Shown here one piece after another: positions 1 through 10,483 of a DNA stretch of 64,000 nucleotides (position 1 is the first letter of the stretch; every line of letters starts with the position of its first letter). The notes under the pieces are model-generated. The model worked only from the letters and a program-made list of their open reading frames with translations, had not been told where the DNA came from and did no database searches. A program made the position numbers and the translations under genes. The stretch is taken from the NCBI RefSeq assembly GCF_031326205.1, contig NZ_CP133721.1:992001-1056000 (forward strand), given 5' to 3'. This DNA comes from Flavobacterium sp. 20NA77.7 (GTDB lineage: Bacteria; Bacteroidota; Bacteroidia; Flavobacteriales; Flavobacteriaceae).

Positions 1-13
1 GTTTTTTGCTATT

Positions 14-56
14 TAGTTGAGCAAAGCTAGTCATTTTGGTTAGATATGCTCAACTA
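14..56. repeat. Inverted repeat (hairpin) near the left edge
   Basis: Bases 14-23 (TAGTTGAGCA) are perfectly complementary to bases 47-56 (TGCTCAACTA), giving a 10-bp stem with a 23-base loop. No T-run follows on either strand, so it is not a standard intrinsic terminator. It lies 115 bases upstream of the OmpA-like gene and may belong to the 3' end of a gene outside the window. Confidence 0.4.
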
Positions 57-138
57 GGGTTACACTTTTTACTTTTTCAAAGCTACTAAAATATTTTAAA
101 ATAATATATTTAAGCACTGTTTTTTATGAAGTAATAAA

Positions 139-146
139 TATATTTG
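139..146 (+). promoter_or_regulatory. Putative -7 element for the OmpA-like gene
   Basis: TATATTTG matches the Bacteroidota -7 consensus TAnnTTTG and lies 24 bases before the ATG at 171. I see no TTG at the usual upstream distance, so the call rests on the -7 element alone. Confidence 0.35.
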
Positions 147-170
147 TTGTTATTTCGTAAAAAGTAAAAA

Positions 171-1037
171 ATGAAGGTTGTATTTTCAATACTATTGTTT
201 GGTTTCGGGTTTGGCGCCTTTTCGCAAGATCACGTTACGTTTTATTTCGATTCAGATAAATTTGAATTGAATAAAACAGAATTAGCAAAACTTTCAACAT
301 GGATTTTGACAAACAAAACATCTAAAATCCTAGCAATCAGTGCTTCTACAGATGAAGTGGGTAGTACAGGTTATAATGATACCTTATCTCAAAAACGTGT
401 GGGCTTTATTTATGAAAAAGTAAAAGGTCAACTGGCTATACGTGCTGATTTTAAAACGATAAGTTTGGGTGAAAAAGGAGCAAAATCAAAAAACAAAGCA
501 TTGAATAGGTATGCAACTATTTTTTTTCTTACACAAAAAGAATTAGCTAAAGAAGCAGAAATTTTAAAAGGAAAAGTAAAAGAAGAGCAACCTGTAGTAA
601 CTGAAAAAGGAGATTTAATCCCTATTGAAGAAGTAGATATGCATTTTCCTCCTGATGCAAATTTAGAAGAAAAAATTATACTTTCACGACCAGGAACGTT
701 AATTGTTTTGCCAGAAATTCAGTTTTATAAAAATTCATTTGGTATTATGCCTTCATCAAAGCGTTCAATTGACGAATTATTGTATGTAATGGACAAATAT
801 CCAAATTTACGAATTGAAATTCAAGGTCATATTTGTTGTGTAAGTGCAGATATTAAGAATTTATCCTTAGAGCGCGCAAAACAAGTAAGACGTGTTTTAG
901 TGGCTAATCGCATTCAGCAGCATAGAATTGTAGTTAAAGGATTTGGTGTGTCCAAACCAAAATTTGCAATTCCAGAAGCTAATGAAGAACAAGCCGCTGC
1001 AAATAGAAGAGTTGAGATAATGATTTTACAGAAATAA
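171..1037 (+). CDS. OmpA family protein with two OmpA-like domains
   Basis: Residues 1-19 form a signal peptide ending in FSQ, so the protein is exported. Two OmpA-like peptidoglycan-binding segments are visible. The first spans about residues 22-120 (FYFDSD start, later LSQKRV and NRYATIFF). The second spans about 178-285 (IQFYKNS start, then IEIQGH, LERAKQVRRVL and AANRRVEIMI), and is closer to the canonical family. Such domains bind peptidoglycan non-covalently and tether the outer membrane to the wall. There is no N-terminal beta-barrel, so this is a soluble periplasmic or surface protein rather than a true OmpA porin. The gene stands alone, with its own probable promoter. Confidence 0.8.
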   Translation: MKVVFSILLFGFGFGAFSQDHVTFYFDSDKFELNKTELAKLSTWILTNKTSKILAISASTDEVGSTGYNDTLSQKRVGFIYEKVKGQLAIRADFKTISLGEKGAKSKNKALNRYATIFFLTQKELAKEAEILKGKVKEEQPVVTEKGDLIPIEEVDMHFPPDANLEEKIILSRPGTLIVLPEIQFYKNSFGIMPSSKRSIDELLYVMDKYPNLRIEIQGHICCVSADIKNLSLERAKQVRRVLVANRIQQHRIVVKGFGVSKPKFAIPEANEEQAAANRRVEIMILQK

Positions 1038-1096
1038 ATAGTTTTTTAGCCATTAAATTTTATTTGGCTAAGATTTGCAAAATGACTAATTGAAAA

Positions 1097-1127
1097 TTGG
1101 CTCATTCTCTAATTATTTATATCTTTG
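1097..1127 (+). promoter_or_regulatory. Putative purM promoter (TTG - 20 bp - TATCTTTG)
   Basis: A TTG at 1097-1099 is followed after 20 bases by TATCTTTG at 1120-1127, a full match to the Flavobacterium promoter pattern. The transcript would start near 1133. Its leader to the ATG at 1156 is made only of A, C and T with repeated CAACA blocks. The same architecture precedes pyrG at 6808-6838. Confidence 0.6.
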
Positions 1128-1155
1128 CCAAACACAACAAACAACAACACAATAA

Positions 1156-2334
1156 ATGAGTTCTGAAACGAGCCAACGCTACAATTTACGAGGTGTTTCA
1201 GCATCAAAAGAAGATGTACACCAAGCTATAAAAAACATTGATAAAGGGTTGTTTCCAAAAGCCTTTTGTAAAATTATTCCTGATTATTTGACTAATGATG
1301 AAGACTATTGTATTATCATGCATGCCGATGGAGCGGGTACAAAATCTTCTTTAGCGTATATGTATTGGAAAGAAACGGGTGATATTTCCGTATGGAAAGG
1401 CATAGCACAAGACGCGTTAATTATGAATATTGACGATTTATTGTGTGTAGGGGCAACCGATAATATTTTATTGTCTTCTACTATCGGAAGAAATAAAAAT
1501 CTAATTCCAGCCGAGGTAATTTCGGCAATCATCAACGGAACAGAAGAATTAATTGCCGAGTTAAAAAAACACGGTGTTACCATTCATTCAACTGGAGGCG
1601 AAACGGCTGATGTGGGCGATTTAGTTCGTACTATTATTGTTGATTCTACGGTAACCGCTCGTATGAAACGTGCCGATGTAATTGATAATGCGAATATTCA
1701 AGCAGGAGATGTAATTGTAGGATTGGCTTCTTTTGGTCAAGCTACTTATGAAACCGAATACAATGGCGGAATGGGAAGTAATGGCTTAACATCTGCGCGT
1801 CATGATGTTTTTGCGAAGTATTTGGCTGAGAAATATCCAGAAAGTTTTGATGTAGCTGTTCCAAACGAATTGGTGTATTCGGGTCAAACCCAATTGACAG
1901 ATGCAGTTGAAAATAGTCCAATTGACGCTGGAAAATTAGTACTTTCTCCCACCAGAACGTACGCGCCAGTTATTAAAAAAATACTATCTAAATACAATTC
2001 AAATCAAATTCACGGAATGGTGCATTGTAGTGGAGGTGCACAGACAAAAGTGCTTCACTTTGTAGGTAACGTTCACGTAATTAAAGATAATTTATTTCCA
2101 GTACCACCGTTATTTCAATTGATTCAAGAACAATCTAAAACCGATTGGAAAGAAATGTATCAGGTGTTCAATTGCGGACATCGAATGGAAATTTATGTAC
2201 CAACTGAAATTGCAGAAGATATCATCGAAATTTCAAAATCATTTAATATCGATGCACAAATTGTAGGACGAGTAGAGCAATCAGAAAATAAAAAGCTAAC
2301 TATAGTTTCGGAATACGGAACGTTTGAATATTAA
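1156..2334 (+). CDS. purM: Phosphoribosylformylglycinamidine cyclo-ligase (AIR synthase), PurM-like
   Basis: PurM makes aminoimidazole ribonucleotide from formylglycinamidine ribonucleotide with ATP, the fifth step of purine synthesis, in the cytosol. The AIRS motifs are present: HADGAGTKSSLAY near residues 56-68 (the DGxGTK nucleotide motif), MNIDDLLCVGA near 90-100, and TGGETADVGD near 146-155. At 392 residues it is longer than the roughly 345-residue proteobacterial enzyme, in line with the longer Bacteroidota variant annotated as AIR synthase-related. It has its own promoter. guaA, also a purine gene, follows 146 bases downstream. The exact reaction is inferred from the family. Confidence 0.85.
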   Translation: MSSETSQRYNLRGVSASKEDVHQAIKNIDKGLFPKAFCKIIPDYLTNDEDYCIIMHADGAGTKSSLAYMYWKETGDISVWKGIAQDALIMNIDDLLCVGATDNILLSSTIGRNKNLIPAEVISAIINGTEELIAELKKHGVTIHSTGGETADVGDLVRTIIVDSTVTARMKRADVIDNANIQAGDVIVGLASFGQATYETEYNGGMGSNGLTSARHDVFAKYLAEKYPESFDVAVPNELVYSGQTQLTDAVENSPIDAGKLVLSPTRTYAPVIKKILSKYNSNQIHGMVHCSGGAQTKVLHFVGNVHVIKDNLFPVPPLFQLIQEQSKTDWKEMYQVFNCGHRMEIYVPTEIAEDIIEISKSFNIDAQIVGRVEQSENKKLTIVSEYGTFEY

Positions 2335-2441
2335 TATTATAGTGATTAGTGAAGAGTAATTAGTAATTAGTTTCTATTCTTAGTCAAAAAATAAAATAAA
2401 ACACACAACTGAGTTATAAGTTTTTTTTCGTAAAGTTTTTA

Positions 2442-2474
2442 ACTTCCGACTTCTAACTTCTAACTTCTAACTTT
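2442..2474 (+). repeat. Heptamer tandem repeat in the guaA leader
   Basis: Three exact copies of ACTTCTA (2449-2469) are preceded by one variant copy ACTTCCG (2442-2448) and followed by a partial copy ACTTT (2470-2474), ending six bases before the guaA ATG. An AT-rich stretch at 2340-2371 also carries repeated ATTAGT-type words. Confidence 0.8.
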
Positions 2475-2480
2475 AAAATA

Positions 2481-4010
2481 ATGAACAACGTATTAATTTT
2501 AGATTTCGGATCACAATACACGCAATTAATTGCTCGAAGAGTAAGAGAATTAAATATTTTCTGTGAAATTTTCCCTTTTGATAAAATTCCTGCCGATTTA
2601 TCATCTTACAAAGCCGTAATTTTAGGCGGAAGTCCATGTTCTGTTCGTTCAGAAGACGCTTTGCACCCAGATTTATCTCAAATTAGAGGTAAAAAACCGT
2701 TATTAGCGGTATGTTATGGTGCACAATATTTAGCCCATTTTTCAGGTGGAGAAGTGGCGGCATCAGCTACTCGAGAATACGGAAGAGCAAATCTTTCATT
2801 TATCAAAGAAAACGAAGTATTTTTAGAAGGTGTTTCAGACAATAGCCAAGTATGGATGAGTCATTCCGATTCCATCAAAAAATTACCAGCAAATGGTGTT
2901 AAAATAGCCAGTACAAAAGACGTTGAAAATGCGGCATATAAAATTGAAGGTGAGACTACTTACGCCATTCAATTTCATCCAGAAGTGTATCATTCTACAG
3001 ATGGAAAACAAATGTTAGAAAACTTTTTAGTTAAAATTGCAAAAGTGGAACAAACTTTCACGCCAAATGCATTTGTTGAAGAAGTAATTGCTGATATGAA
3101 AGCCAAAATTGGTGACGATAAAGTAGTGTTAGGATTATCTGGCGGAGTTGATTCTACAGTTGCGGCGGTAATTTTAAACAAAGCAATAGGTAGTAATTTA
3201 TATTGCATTTTTGTAAATAACGGATTATTACGTAAAAACGAATTCCAAAATGTATTAGATCAATACAAAGGAATGGGATTAAATGTTAAAGGTGTTGATG
3301 CTTCTCAGCGTTTTTATGACGCTTTAGAAGGTCTTGATGATCCTGAAGCGAAGCGTAAAGCTATTGGACGTGTTTTTATTGAAGTTTTTGATGATGAAGC
3401 ACACTTGTTAACCGATGTTAAATGGTTAGGTCAAGGTACTATTTATCCCGATGTAATTGAATCGGTTTCAGCTACAGGCGGACCTTCAGCAACGATTAAA
3501 TCACATCATAATGTGGGTGGATTGCCTGATTTTATGAAATTGCAAGTGGTCGAACCTTTACGAATGTTATTCAAAGATGAAGTGCGTAGAGTAGGCGCAA
3601 CATTAGGAATTGACCCTGAATTATTAGGACGTCATCCGTTTCCTGGACCAGGATTAGCAATTCGTATTTTGGGTGATATTACACCAGAAAAAGTAGCTAT
3701 TTTGCAAGAAGTAGATGCGGTATTCATTAACGGATTAAAAGAACACGGTTTATATGATAAAGTATGGCAAGCAGGAGCAATCTTGTTGCCTGTAAATAGT
3801 GTAGGTGTAATGGGAGATGAGCGTACGTATGAAAAAGTAGTAGCATTACGCGCTGTAGAATCTACAGACGGAATGACAGCAGATTGGGTGCATTTGCCGT
3901 ATGAGTTTTTAATGAAAATATCGAATGAAATAATCAATAATGTTCGTGGTGTAAACCGAGTGGTGTATGATATTAGTTCAAAACCACCTGCAACCATTGA
4001 ATGGGAATAA
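2481..4010 (+). CDS. guaA: GMP synthase (glutamine-hydrolysing)
   Basis: GuaA aminates XMP to GMP using glutamine and ATP. The N-terminal class I glutamine amidotransferase has its nucleophile at Cys78 (AVCYGAQ) with His166 and Glu168 (QFHPEVYH). The ATP-pyrophosphatase domain carries the PP-loop SGGVDS at residues 220-225. The C-terminal dimerisation domain contains [11 protein letters not shown] and ends PPATIEWE, the family's standard end. The length of 509 residues is normal. The ATG at 2481 gives an N-terminus beginning directly at the amidotransferase beta strand, as expected. No TAnnTTTG element is obvious upstream, where a heptamer repeat occupies the leader. Confidence 0.97.
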   Translation: MNNVLILDFGSQYTQLIARRVRELNIFCEIFPFDKIPADLSSYKAVILGGSPCSVRSEDALHPDLSQIRGKKPLLAVCYGAQYLAHFSGGEVAASATREYGRANLSFIKENEVFLEGVSDNSQVWMSHSDSIKKLPANGVKIASTKDVENAAYKIEGETTYAIQFHPEVYHSTDGKQMLENFLVKIAKVEQTFTPNAFVEEVIADMKAKIGDDKVVLGLSGGVDSTVAAVILNKAIGSNLYCIFVNNGLLRKNEFQNVLDQYKGMGLNVKGVDASQRFYDALEGLDDPEAKRKAIGRVFIEVFDDEAHLLTDVKWLGQGTIYPDVIESVSATGGPSATIKSHHNVGGLPDFMKLQVVEPLRMLFKDEVRRVGATLGIDPELLGRHPFPGPGLAIRILGDITPEKVAILQEVDAVFINGLKEHGLYDKVWQAGAILLPVNSVGVMGDERTYEKVVALRAVESTDGMTADWVHLPYEFLMKISNEIINNVRGVNRVVYDISSKPPATIEWE

Positions 4011-4040
4011 ATATAATCCGCGGGATGTAATTATTAAAAA

Positions 4041-4186
4041 CGTCCGTTCGAGTGTTTTTTGTGAAATAAAATGGAACAAAAAATGTATCGAGAACTGTTT
4101 TTAATGAAATTTTACTTGTTCTGTCATCCTTAGCAAAGACGAAGGAAGATTTTATTTCTAAAATGACTCGACTGACGTAAAATATT
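4041..4186. repeat. Intergenic repeat-like block with imperfect inverted repeat and REP-like core
   Basis: Between guaA and the LysM gene, TTTTTTGT (4055-4062) pairs with ACAAAAAA (4076-4083). The flanks TTCGAG and TCGAGAA extend an imperfect palindrome over about 4047-4094. Downstream, near 4123-4152, is a CATCCTTAGC...GACGAAGGA core. This resembles the dispersed CATCCTGAGC...GAAGGA elements common in flavobacterial intergenic DNA, and a second copy of that core occurs at 6864-6885. Assignment as a dispersed repeat is from general knowledge; copy number cannot be seen in one window. Confidence 0.4.
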
Positions 4187-4232
4187 CATCAAAAACTAAT
4201 TACACCCAAAGGATTAAATATAATATTATAAA

Positions 4233-5732
4233 ATGAAGAATATTTGGGTACTAATTTTTTGTTTGAGTTTCTTTTGTGTTTTGGGACAGAAGAATGCTAC
4301 ACATGTTGTGGTAAAAGGTGAAACGTTATATGCTATTGCCAAGAAATATCAAATTACACCCGAGGATATTATAAAAAACAATCCTGATGCAGTCAATGGA
4401 ATTAAGGAAAATCAAACGTTACTAATTCCTAGTAAAAATGGTTTGCCTTCTACTATTGTAACTACTGCAAATGACACAACATATGTTGTTCAAAAAGGAG
4501 AAACGTTGTATGCCATTTCGAAAAGATTTGGAATTAGCGTTGACACTATTTTAGCTAAAAATCCTAGTATCAAAGATACCTTGTCTGAAGGTGTACAATT
4601 AGTTTTGCCTACCAAAAAAAGTGCATTGCCTTTGGATTTATCATCTGAAAAAAATGTTGATTTGTTAGCCTCTGCAAATAAATCGAAACAGAGAAATTTA
4701 GTTTTATTAATGCCATTTAATATTAATAGAATTGAAAACGATTCTACTAAAACTAAAACAGAATATCTTAAAACAGATAAATTTTTAAATATTACCCTAG
4801 ATTTTTACGCTGGCGCTTTACAAGCTATAGATTCAGCTAAAACATTAGGACTGCCAATTTCTGTAAAAGTGTACGATGCGGAGTCGTCTAAATATTCCTC
4901 AAATGTGGCGGCTATTATAAAAAATAATGATTTTTCAAATGTGGATGCAGTGATTGGGCCTTTTACTAATGCTTTTGTTGAAACAGCAGGGCAATTATTG
5001 GAATCGTACAATGTACCCATTATTTCACCTTTAATGAAAGAAACTGGAAAAGGTGGTGCTAATGTATTCTATGCAATGCCTTCAGAAGAAATGCAACGAG
5101 AAGCCTCATTTACGTATATGTATTCAAAATCAGACGTTATTTTTGCTATTCATGCGACAGGCAAAACGCCTTTAAGTACCTATATTAAAACAAATCAAAA
5201 AGAGGTAATTCAATATTATTTTAATGACAAAGGTGTTTTTGATTTTACATCATTTAAGGCTCAGTTAAAAAAAGGTAAAAAGAATTTTGTGATTTTAGAT
5301 TCAGATAAAATTATGCAAGTGCTTTCTGTGGTAAATAATTTAGTGAAATTTAAAAAAGAATTTGACATTCAATTAGTTATTTTTGATCATACCGATGCTT
5401 TAGATTTTGAAGATGTTAAAGTTAAAAATTTGGCTTATCTGAAAATGCTTTATCCTTCAGCGTTAAGAGAAAATGAATCAATTGAAGCGAATTATTTTGC
5501 TACTTCGTTTAGAAAAGAAAATAAAATAGCGCCAAATCAATATGCAACACGCGGTTTTGATGTTACCTTTGATACTATTTTAAGAATGTGTCAAGAAGAA
5601 GGCTTTATCAATTCGGCTCAGACGCAAGTTTCTGAACAAATAGAAAGTAAATTTAAGTATGTAAACAATGCCAATACGGCTGTTTATATGATGTATTATA
5701 ATGATGATTTAACAATAAAACAAGCACAATAA
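4233..5732 (+). CDS. LysM and PBP1-like (amino-acid-binding fold) protein
   Basis: Residues 1-19 are a signal peptide ending in LGQ. Two LysM peptidoglycan-binding repeats follow, at about residues 24-67 and 80-125, each with the GETLYAI core. From about residue 150 onward there is a type 1 periplasmic-binding-like domain (VLLMPFNINR, then a region with DAVIGPFTNAF and VPIISPLMKE resembling amino-acid-binding PBP1 receptors). The combination suggests a wall-bound periplasmic protein that senses or scaffolds rather than a diffusible transporter component, since no ABC permease is adjacent. It overlaps the OsmC gene by one base (TAATG), so the two are probably co-transcribed. The ligand is unknown. 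Confidence 0.8.
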   Translation: MKNIWVLIFCLSFFCVLGQKNATHVVVKGETLYAIAKKYQITPEDIIKNNPDAVNGIKENQTLLIPSKNGLPSTIVTTANDTTYVVQKGETLYAISKRFGISVDTILAKNPSIKDTLSEGVQLVLPTKKSALPLDLSSEKNVDLLASANKSKQRNLVLLMPFNINRIENDSTKTKTEYLKTDKFLNITLDFYAGALQAIDSAKTLGLPISVKVYDAESSKYSSNVAAIIKNNDFSNVDAVIGPFTNAFVETAGQLLESYNVPIISPLMKETGKGGANVFYAMPSEEMQREASFTYMYSKSDVIFAIHATGKTPLSTYIKTNQKEVIQYYFNDKGVFDFTSFKAQLKKGKKNFVILDSDKIMQVLSVVNNLVKFKKEFDIQLVIFDHTDALDFEDVKVKNLAYLKMLYPSALRENESIEANYFATSFRKENKIAPNQYATRGFDVTFDTILRMCQEEGFINSAQTQVSEQIESKFKYVNNANTAVYMMYYNDDLTIKQAQ

Positions 5733-6136
5733 TGGCAACATCAAAAGTAACTTATTTAGGTGATTTACGTACATCTTCAATTCATTTGCAATCGGGTTCA
5801 GAAATTATTTCGGATGCACCGCTAGACAATAATGGGAAAGGAGAAGCTTTTTCTCCAACCGACACTGTTGCTAATGGATTGGCTAGTTGCATGTTTACCG
5901 TTATGGGAATTAAAGCTAGAGAAATGAATGTTGATTTTTCAGGTTCCACGGCTGAAGTAACTAAAATTATGGGAACAGAACCCCGCAGAATTACCGAAAT
6001 CCATGTAACGTTTAATTTTTCCATCAATCCCGACGAAAAAACAAAAACTATTTTGGAGAGAACCGCAATGACTTGTCCTGTATTTTACAGTTTGCATCCC
6101 GATATTGAAAAGGAAATAGTTTTTAATTGGAAATAG
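5732..6136 (+). CDS. OsmC family protein
   Basis: This 134-residue protein carries the two conserved cysteines of the OsmC/Ohr superfamily, in LASCMFTVMG (about residue 52) and MTCPVFYSLHPD (about residue 113). In characterised members these reduce organic hydroperoxides. It matches the short YhfA-like OsmC group more than Ohr. It is presumably cytosolic, as there is no signal peptide. Its ATG overlaps the stop of the LysM/PBP1 gene by one base, pointing to translational coupling. The substrate is not inferable from sequence. Confidence 0.85.
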   Translation: MATSKVTYLGDLRTSSIHLQSGSEIISDAPLDNNGKGEAFSPTDTVANGLASCMFTVMGIKAREMNVDFSGSTAEVTKIMGTEPRRITEIHVTFNFSINPDEKTKTILERTAMTCPVFYSLHPDIEKEIVFNWK

Positions 6137-6156
6137 TTTTTATAAATTTTTAAATC

Positions 6157-6465
6157 ATGGGATATAAAAAAGTTTGTTTGAATTGCAAAAAAGCATTTAG
6201 TCAAGGTACGAATTTTGAAATGTTATATGATTCAAATTGCCCTGATTGTGGTGAGAAAATGTTTCAAGTAAATCAAAAATTCAAACCTCCAAGAAAGTCG
6301 GATGATAAGCAATGGTTTGTTGTTAAATTTTTGATTGAAAATGGTTTTAGATATCAAAGTATCTACCAGACTATTAATGATGAAGTAATAAAAGTTGCTT
6401 ATCCTTTGAAAATGTCAGAAGCAAAAGATTTTATAATTACCTATGATAATCAAAAAATAACTTGA
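6157..6465 (+). CDS. Small zinc-ribbon-like protein
   Basis: The 102-residue protein begins with a Cys-rich segment, CLNC near residues 7-10 and CPDC near 28-31. The two CxxC pairs are spaced about 20 residues apart, like a zinc ribbon or rubredoxin-like knuckle. The remainder is a lysine-rich alpha/beta region without recognisable motifs. It lies 20 bases after the OsmC gene on the same strand and probably belongs to that operon. I do not recognise a function. Nucleic-acid or protein binding through zinc is a reasonable guess only. Confidence 0.6.
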   Translation: MGYKKVCLNCKKAFSQGTNFEMLYDSNCPDCGEKMFQVNQKFKPPRKSDDKQWFVVKFLIENGFRYQSIYQTINDEVIKVAYPLKMSEAKDFIITYDNQKIT

Positions 6466-6536
6466 TTTTTTTTGATTATGGATTATATTTCTTAAAATTA
6501 TAAAATTTTTTTCTTTCAACTATCCTCTAAAAAAAA

Positions 6537-6767
6537 ATGACCAACCAAGAACTCCTCATCAAACTAGCCCATACTCAAATGCCTTTTGGTAAATATGAAG
6601 GACGTTTTCTTATTGATTTACCAGAGTATTATGTGGTTTGGTATGCCAATAAAGGTTTTCCAAAAGGACAATTAGGCGAACAATTAAAACTAGTTTATGA
6701 ACTTAAACTAAATGGGTTAGAAGAATTGATTCGAAACATCCGTAAAAACTTTCCCAAAAAAAAATAA
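6537..6767 (+). CDS. DUF3820 family protein
   Basis: This 76-residue protein has the compact DUF3820 pattern: MPFGKYEGRFLIDLPEYYVVWYA near residues 15-38, followed by KGFPKGQLGEQL and a charged helix. In Pfam the family is also labelled a putative quorum-sensing-regulated virulence factor, but its biochemical role is not established. It is cytosolic and basic at the C-terminus (KNFPKKK). It follows the zinc-ribbon gene by 71 bases and precedes the pyrG promoter. Confidence 0.75.
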   Translation: MTNQELLIKLAHTQMPFGKYEGRFLIDLPEYYVVWYANKGFPKGQLGEQLKLVYELKLNGLEELIRNIRKNFPKKK

Positions 6768-6807
6768 ATTGTTTACAATTTAATTACAAAATTGATACAT
6801 CGACTAA

Positions 6808-6838
6808 TTGTCACATTGACTAATTAATATTATCTTTG
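6808..6838 (+). promoter_or_regulatory. Putative pyrG promoter (TTG - 20 bp - TATCTTTG)
   Basis: TTG at 6808-6810 and TATCTTTG at 6831-6838 are separated by 20 bases, the same elements and spacing as at purM. The transcript leader of about 70 bases (roughly 6845-6915) ends in a G-free, CAACA-rich stretch before the ATG. Confidence 0.6.
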
Positions 6839-6863
6839 CTCGTTTTTATAAATTATTACAACT

Positions 6864-6885
6864 TTCATCCTGAGCTTGTCGAAGG
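6864..6885. repeat. REP-like element copy in the pyrG leader
   Basis: The segment contains CATCCTGAGC directly followed by TTGTCGAAGGA, a short motif found in dispersed intergenic repeats of many bacteria, including Flavobacteriaceae. A degenerate relative lies at about 4123-4152. It sits inside the predicted pyrG transcript leader. Confidence 0.45.
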
Positions 6886-6900
6886 AAACAACACAACTAA

Positions 6901-8520
<1,620 letters not shown>

Positions 8521-8579
8521 TAAGTTTAAAAAAAATAACGTAATTTGGTCGCAAATTAAAGTTTGTTAATAAAATAAAA

Positions 8580-10478
8580 ATGGAAGAAAAAAAGTTTGAT
8601 TTTAAATCATTTATTGGATTTACACTAATCTTTGGAATATTAATGTGGATGATGTATTCTAATCAACCCACAAAAGAAGAACAAGCTAAAAAAGCTAAAG
8701 AAGAAAACGCACAAAAAGAAGTTAAACCAACGAGTGCAACTTCCACGATTCAAGAAAAGCCAATTGTAACAGATACTGTTGCTCAAGCAGCAATTCAATC
8801 AAAATTAGGCGCTTTTGCTTATTCAGCAACATTACCATCAGCAAAAGATACAGTTACGGTATTAGAAAATGATGTGTTGTTACTTAAAATTTCAAATAAA
8901 GGTGGATACATCAAAGAAGCTTTAATAAAAGGTTTTGAATCCATTAAAAAAGATTCTAAACAAGCTGTAGAATTAATAAAAAATAACAATTCTCAATTAA
9001 ATTTAGTTTTAACAACTAAAGATAGCAGAGTATTACATTCTAAAGAATTGTATTTTACACCAAAATTAACTAAAGAAGGAGCAAATCAAGTTTTGACGAT
9101 GCAACTAAAAACGGGTGAAAATCAATTTTTAGAATACCGTTATGTTATGAAGCCTAACGAATATATGTTAGATTTCGCAATTCGTACACAAGGATTAGAA
9201 AATGTTTTAAATACATCAAAACCGCTTGATTTAGAATGGCAGTTAAAAACATATAGAAACGAAAAAAGCGTTTCATATGAAAACCGCTATACAGAATTAG
9301 TATATGAATATGAAGGGCGAAAAGATGATTATTTAAATGCAGCTAAAGATGGTGAAGAAACAGCTGAAGATGTGAGTTATATTGCTTTCAAACAGCATTT
9401 ATTTACCTCTATATTATTAACAGATACACATTTTAAAACGGTACAATTAAAATCTGATAATTTAGTTGATGATCAAAATAAAGACACCATTTTTACAAAA
9501 GAATTCAATGCAAAAATGCCGCTTGAATTTAAAAATGGAAATTTAGCATATAATATGAACATGTATTATGGTCCTGCTAAATATGAAATTTTAAATGGAT
9601 ATAACAAAAACCTAGATGAAGTAATGCCGCTCGGTTGGGGAATATTCGGTTGGATAAACCGTTATATTTTCATTCCAGTATTTGGTTTTATATCTGGATT
9701 TTTACCTTTTGGATTAGCTATTATTTTCTTTACTATTTTAGTGAGAATAGTTATGTCTCCTGTTACCTATAAATCGTATTTGTCTCAGGCAAAAATGAAA
9801 GTGCTTCGACCAGAGATAACTGAAATTAATGAAAAACACAAATCAAATCCTTTAAAAAGACAACAGGAAACAATGGCGTTGTATTCTAAAGCAGGTGTAA
9901 ACCCTATGGCAGGTTGTTTGCCAGCTTTAATGCAATTGCCTGTATTTTATGCGTTATTCCAGTTCTTCCCGTCTATGTTTGATTTAAGACAAAAAAGTTT
10001 CTTATGGGCAGACGATTTATCGTCTTATGACGCTATACTTTCATGGAAAGAGCACATTCCAGTCGTTTCATTTTTAACTGGAAATCATATCAGTTTATTT
10101 GCTGTTTTAGCTGCTATTGCAATTTTCTTCTATATGAAAATGACTACGGGAGATCAAGCTATGCAAGCACCACCACAAGAAGGTATGCCAGATATGAGCA
10201 AAATAATGAAAGTGATGATTTATATCTCTCCCTTAATGATGTTGTTCTTCTTTAATAGTTATGCCTCTGGATTGTCTTTGTATTATTTTATTTCAAATGC
10301 AATCACAATTGGTATCATGTTAGTGATTAAAAATTATATTGTAAAAGAAGATAAAATTCACGCCCAAATTCAAGAAAATAAATCGAAACCGAAAACAGAA
10401 TCGAAATTTCAAAAGAAAATGCGTGAAATGATGGAGCAGGCAGAGGCGCAGAAGGCAGCTAATAAAAATAAAAAATAA
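8580..10478 (+). CDS. yidC: Membrane protein insertase YidC
   Basis: YidC inserts and folds inner-membrane proteins, alone or with SecYEG. Residues about 9-26 form the N-terminal membrane anchor, followed by a large periplasmic beta domain (about 60-340). The conserved insertase core follows: a first segment near 365-395 (FIPVFGFISGFLPFGLAIIFFTILVRIVMSP), then membrane segments near 455, 505 and 545-580. NPMAGCLPALMQLPVFYALF is the family signature loop. A basic C-terminal tail (ends AANKNKK) fits ribosome contact. The length of 632 residues is usual for Bacteroidota. A strong terminator lies six bases past the stop. Confidence 0.96.
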   Translation: MEEKKFDFKSFIGFTLIFGILMWMMYSNQPTKEEQAKKAKEENAQKEVKPTSATSTIQEKPIVTDTVAQAAIQSKLGAFAYSATLPSAKDTVTVLENDVLLLKISNKGGYIKEALIKGFESIKKDSKQAVELIKNNNSQLNLVLTTKDSRVLHSKELYFTPKLTKEGANQVLTMQLKTGENQFLEYRYVMKPNEYMLDFAIRTQGLENVLNTSKPLDLEWQLKTYRNEKSVSYENRYTELVYEYEGRKDDYLNAAKDGEETAEDVSYIAFKQHLFTSILLTDTHFKTVQLKSDNLVDDQNKDTIFTKEFNAKMPLEFKNGNLAYNMNMYYGPAKYEILNGYNKNLDEVMPLGWGIFGWINRYIFIPVFGFISGFLPFGLAIIFFTILVRIVMSPVTYKSYLSQAKMKVLRPEITEINEKHKSNPLKRQQETMALYSKAGVNPMAGCLPALMQLPVFYALFQFFPSMFDLRQKSFLWADDLSSYDAILSWKEHIPVVSFLTGNHISLFAVLAAIAIFFYMKMTTGDQAMQAPPQEGMPDMSKIMKVMIYISPLMMLFFFNSYASGLSLYYFISNAITIGIMLVIKNYIVKEDKIHAQIQENKSKPKTESKFQKKMREMMEQAEAQKAANKNKK

Positions 10479-10483
10479 ATTTT

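Noticed and set aside
10043..10255. 70-codon ORF in another frame inside yidC
   Set aside because: It overlaps conserved YidC membrane sequence, shows no family motif, and is read as a frame shadow.
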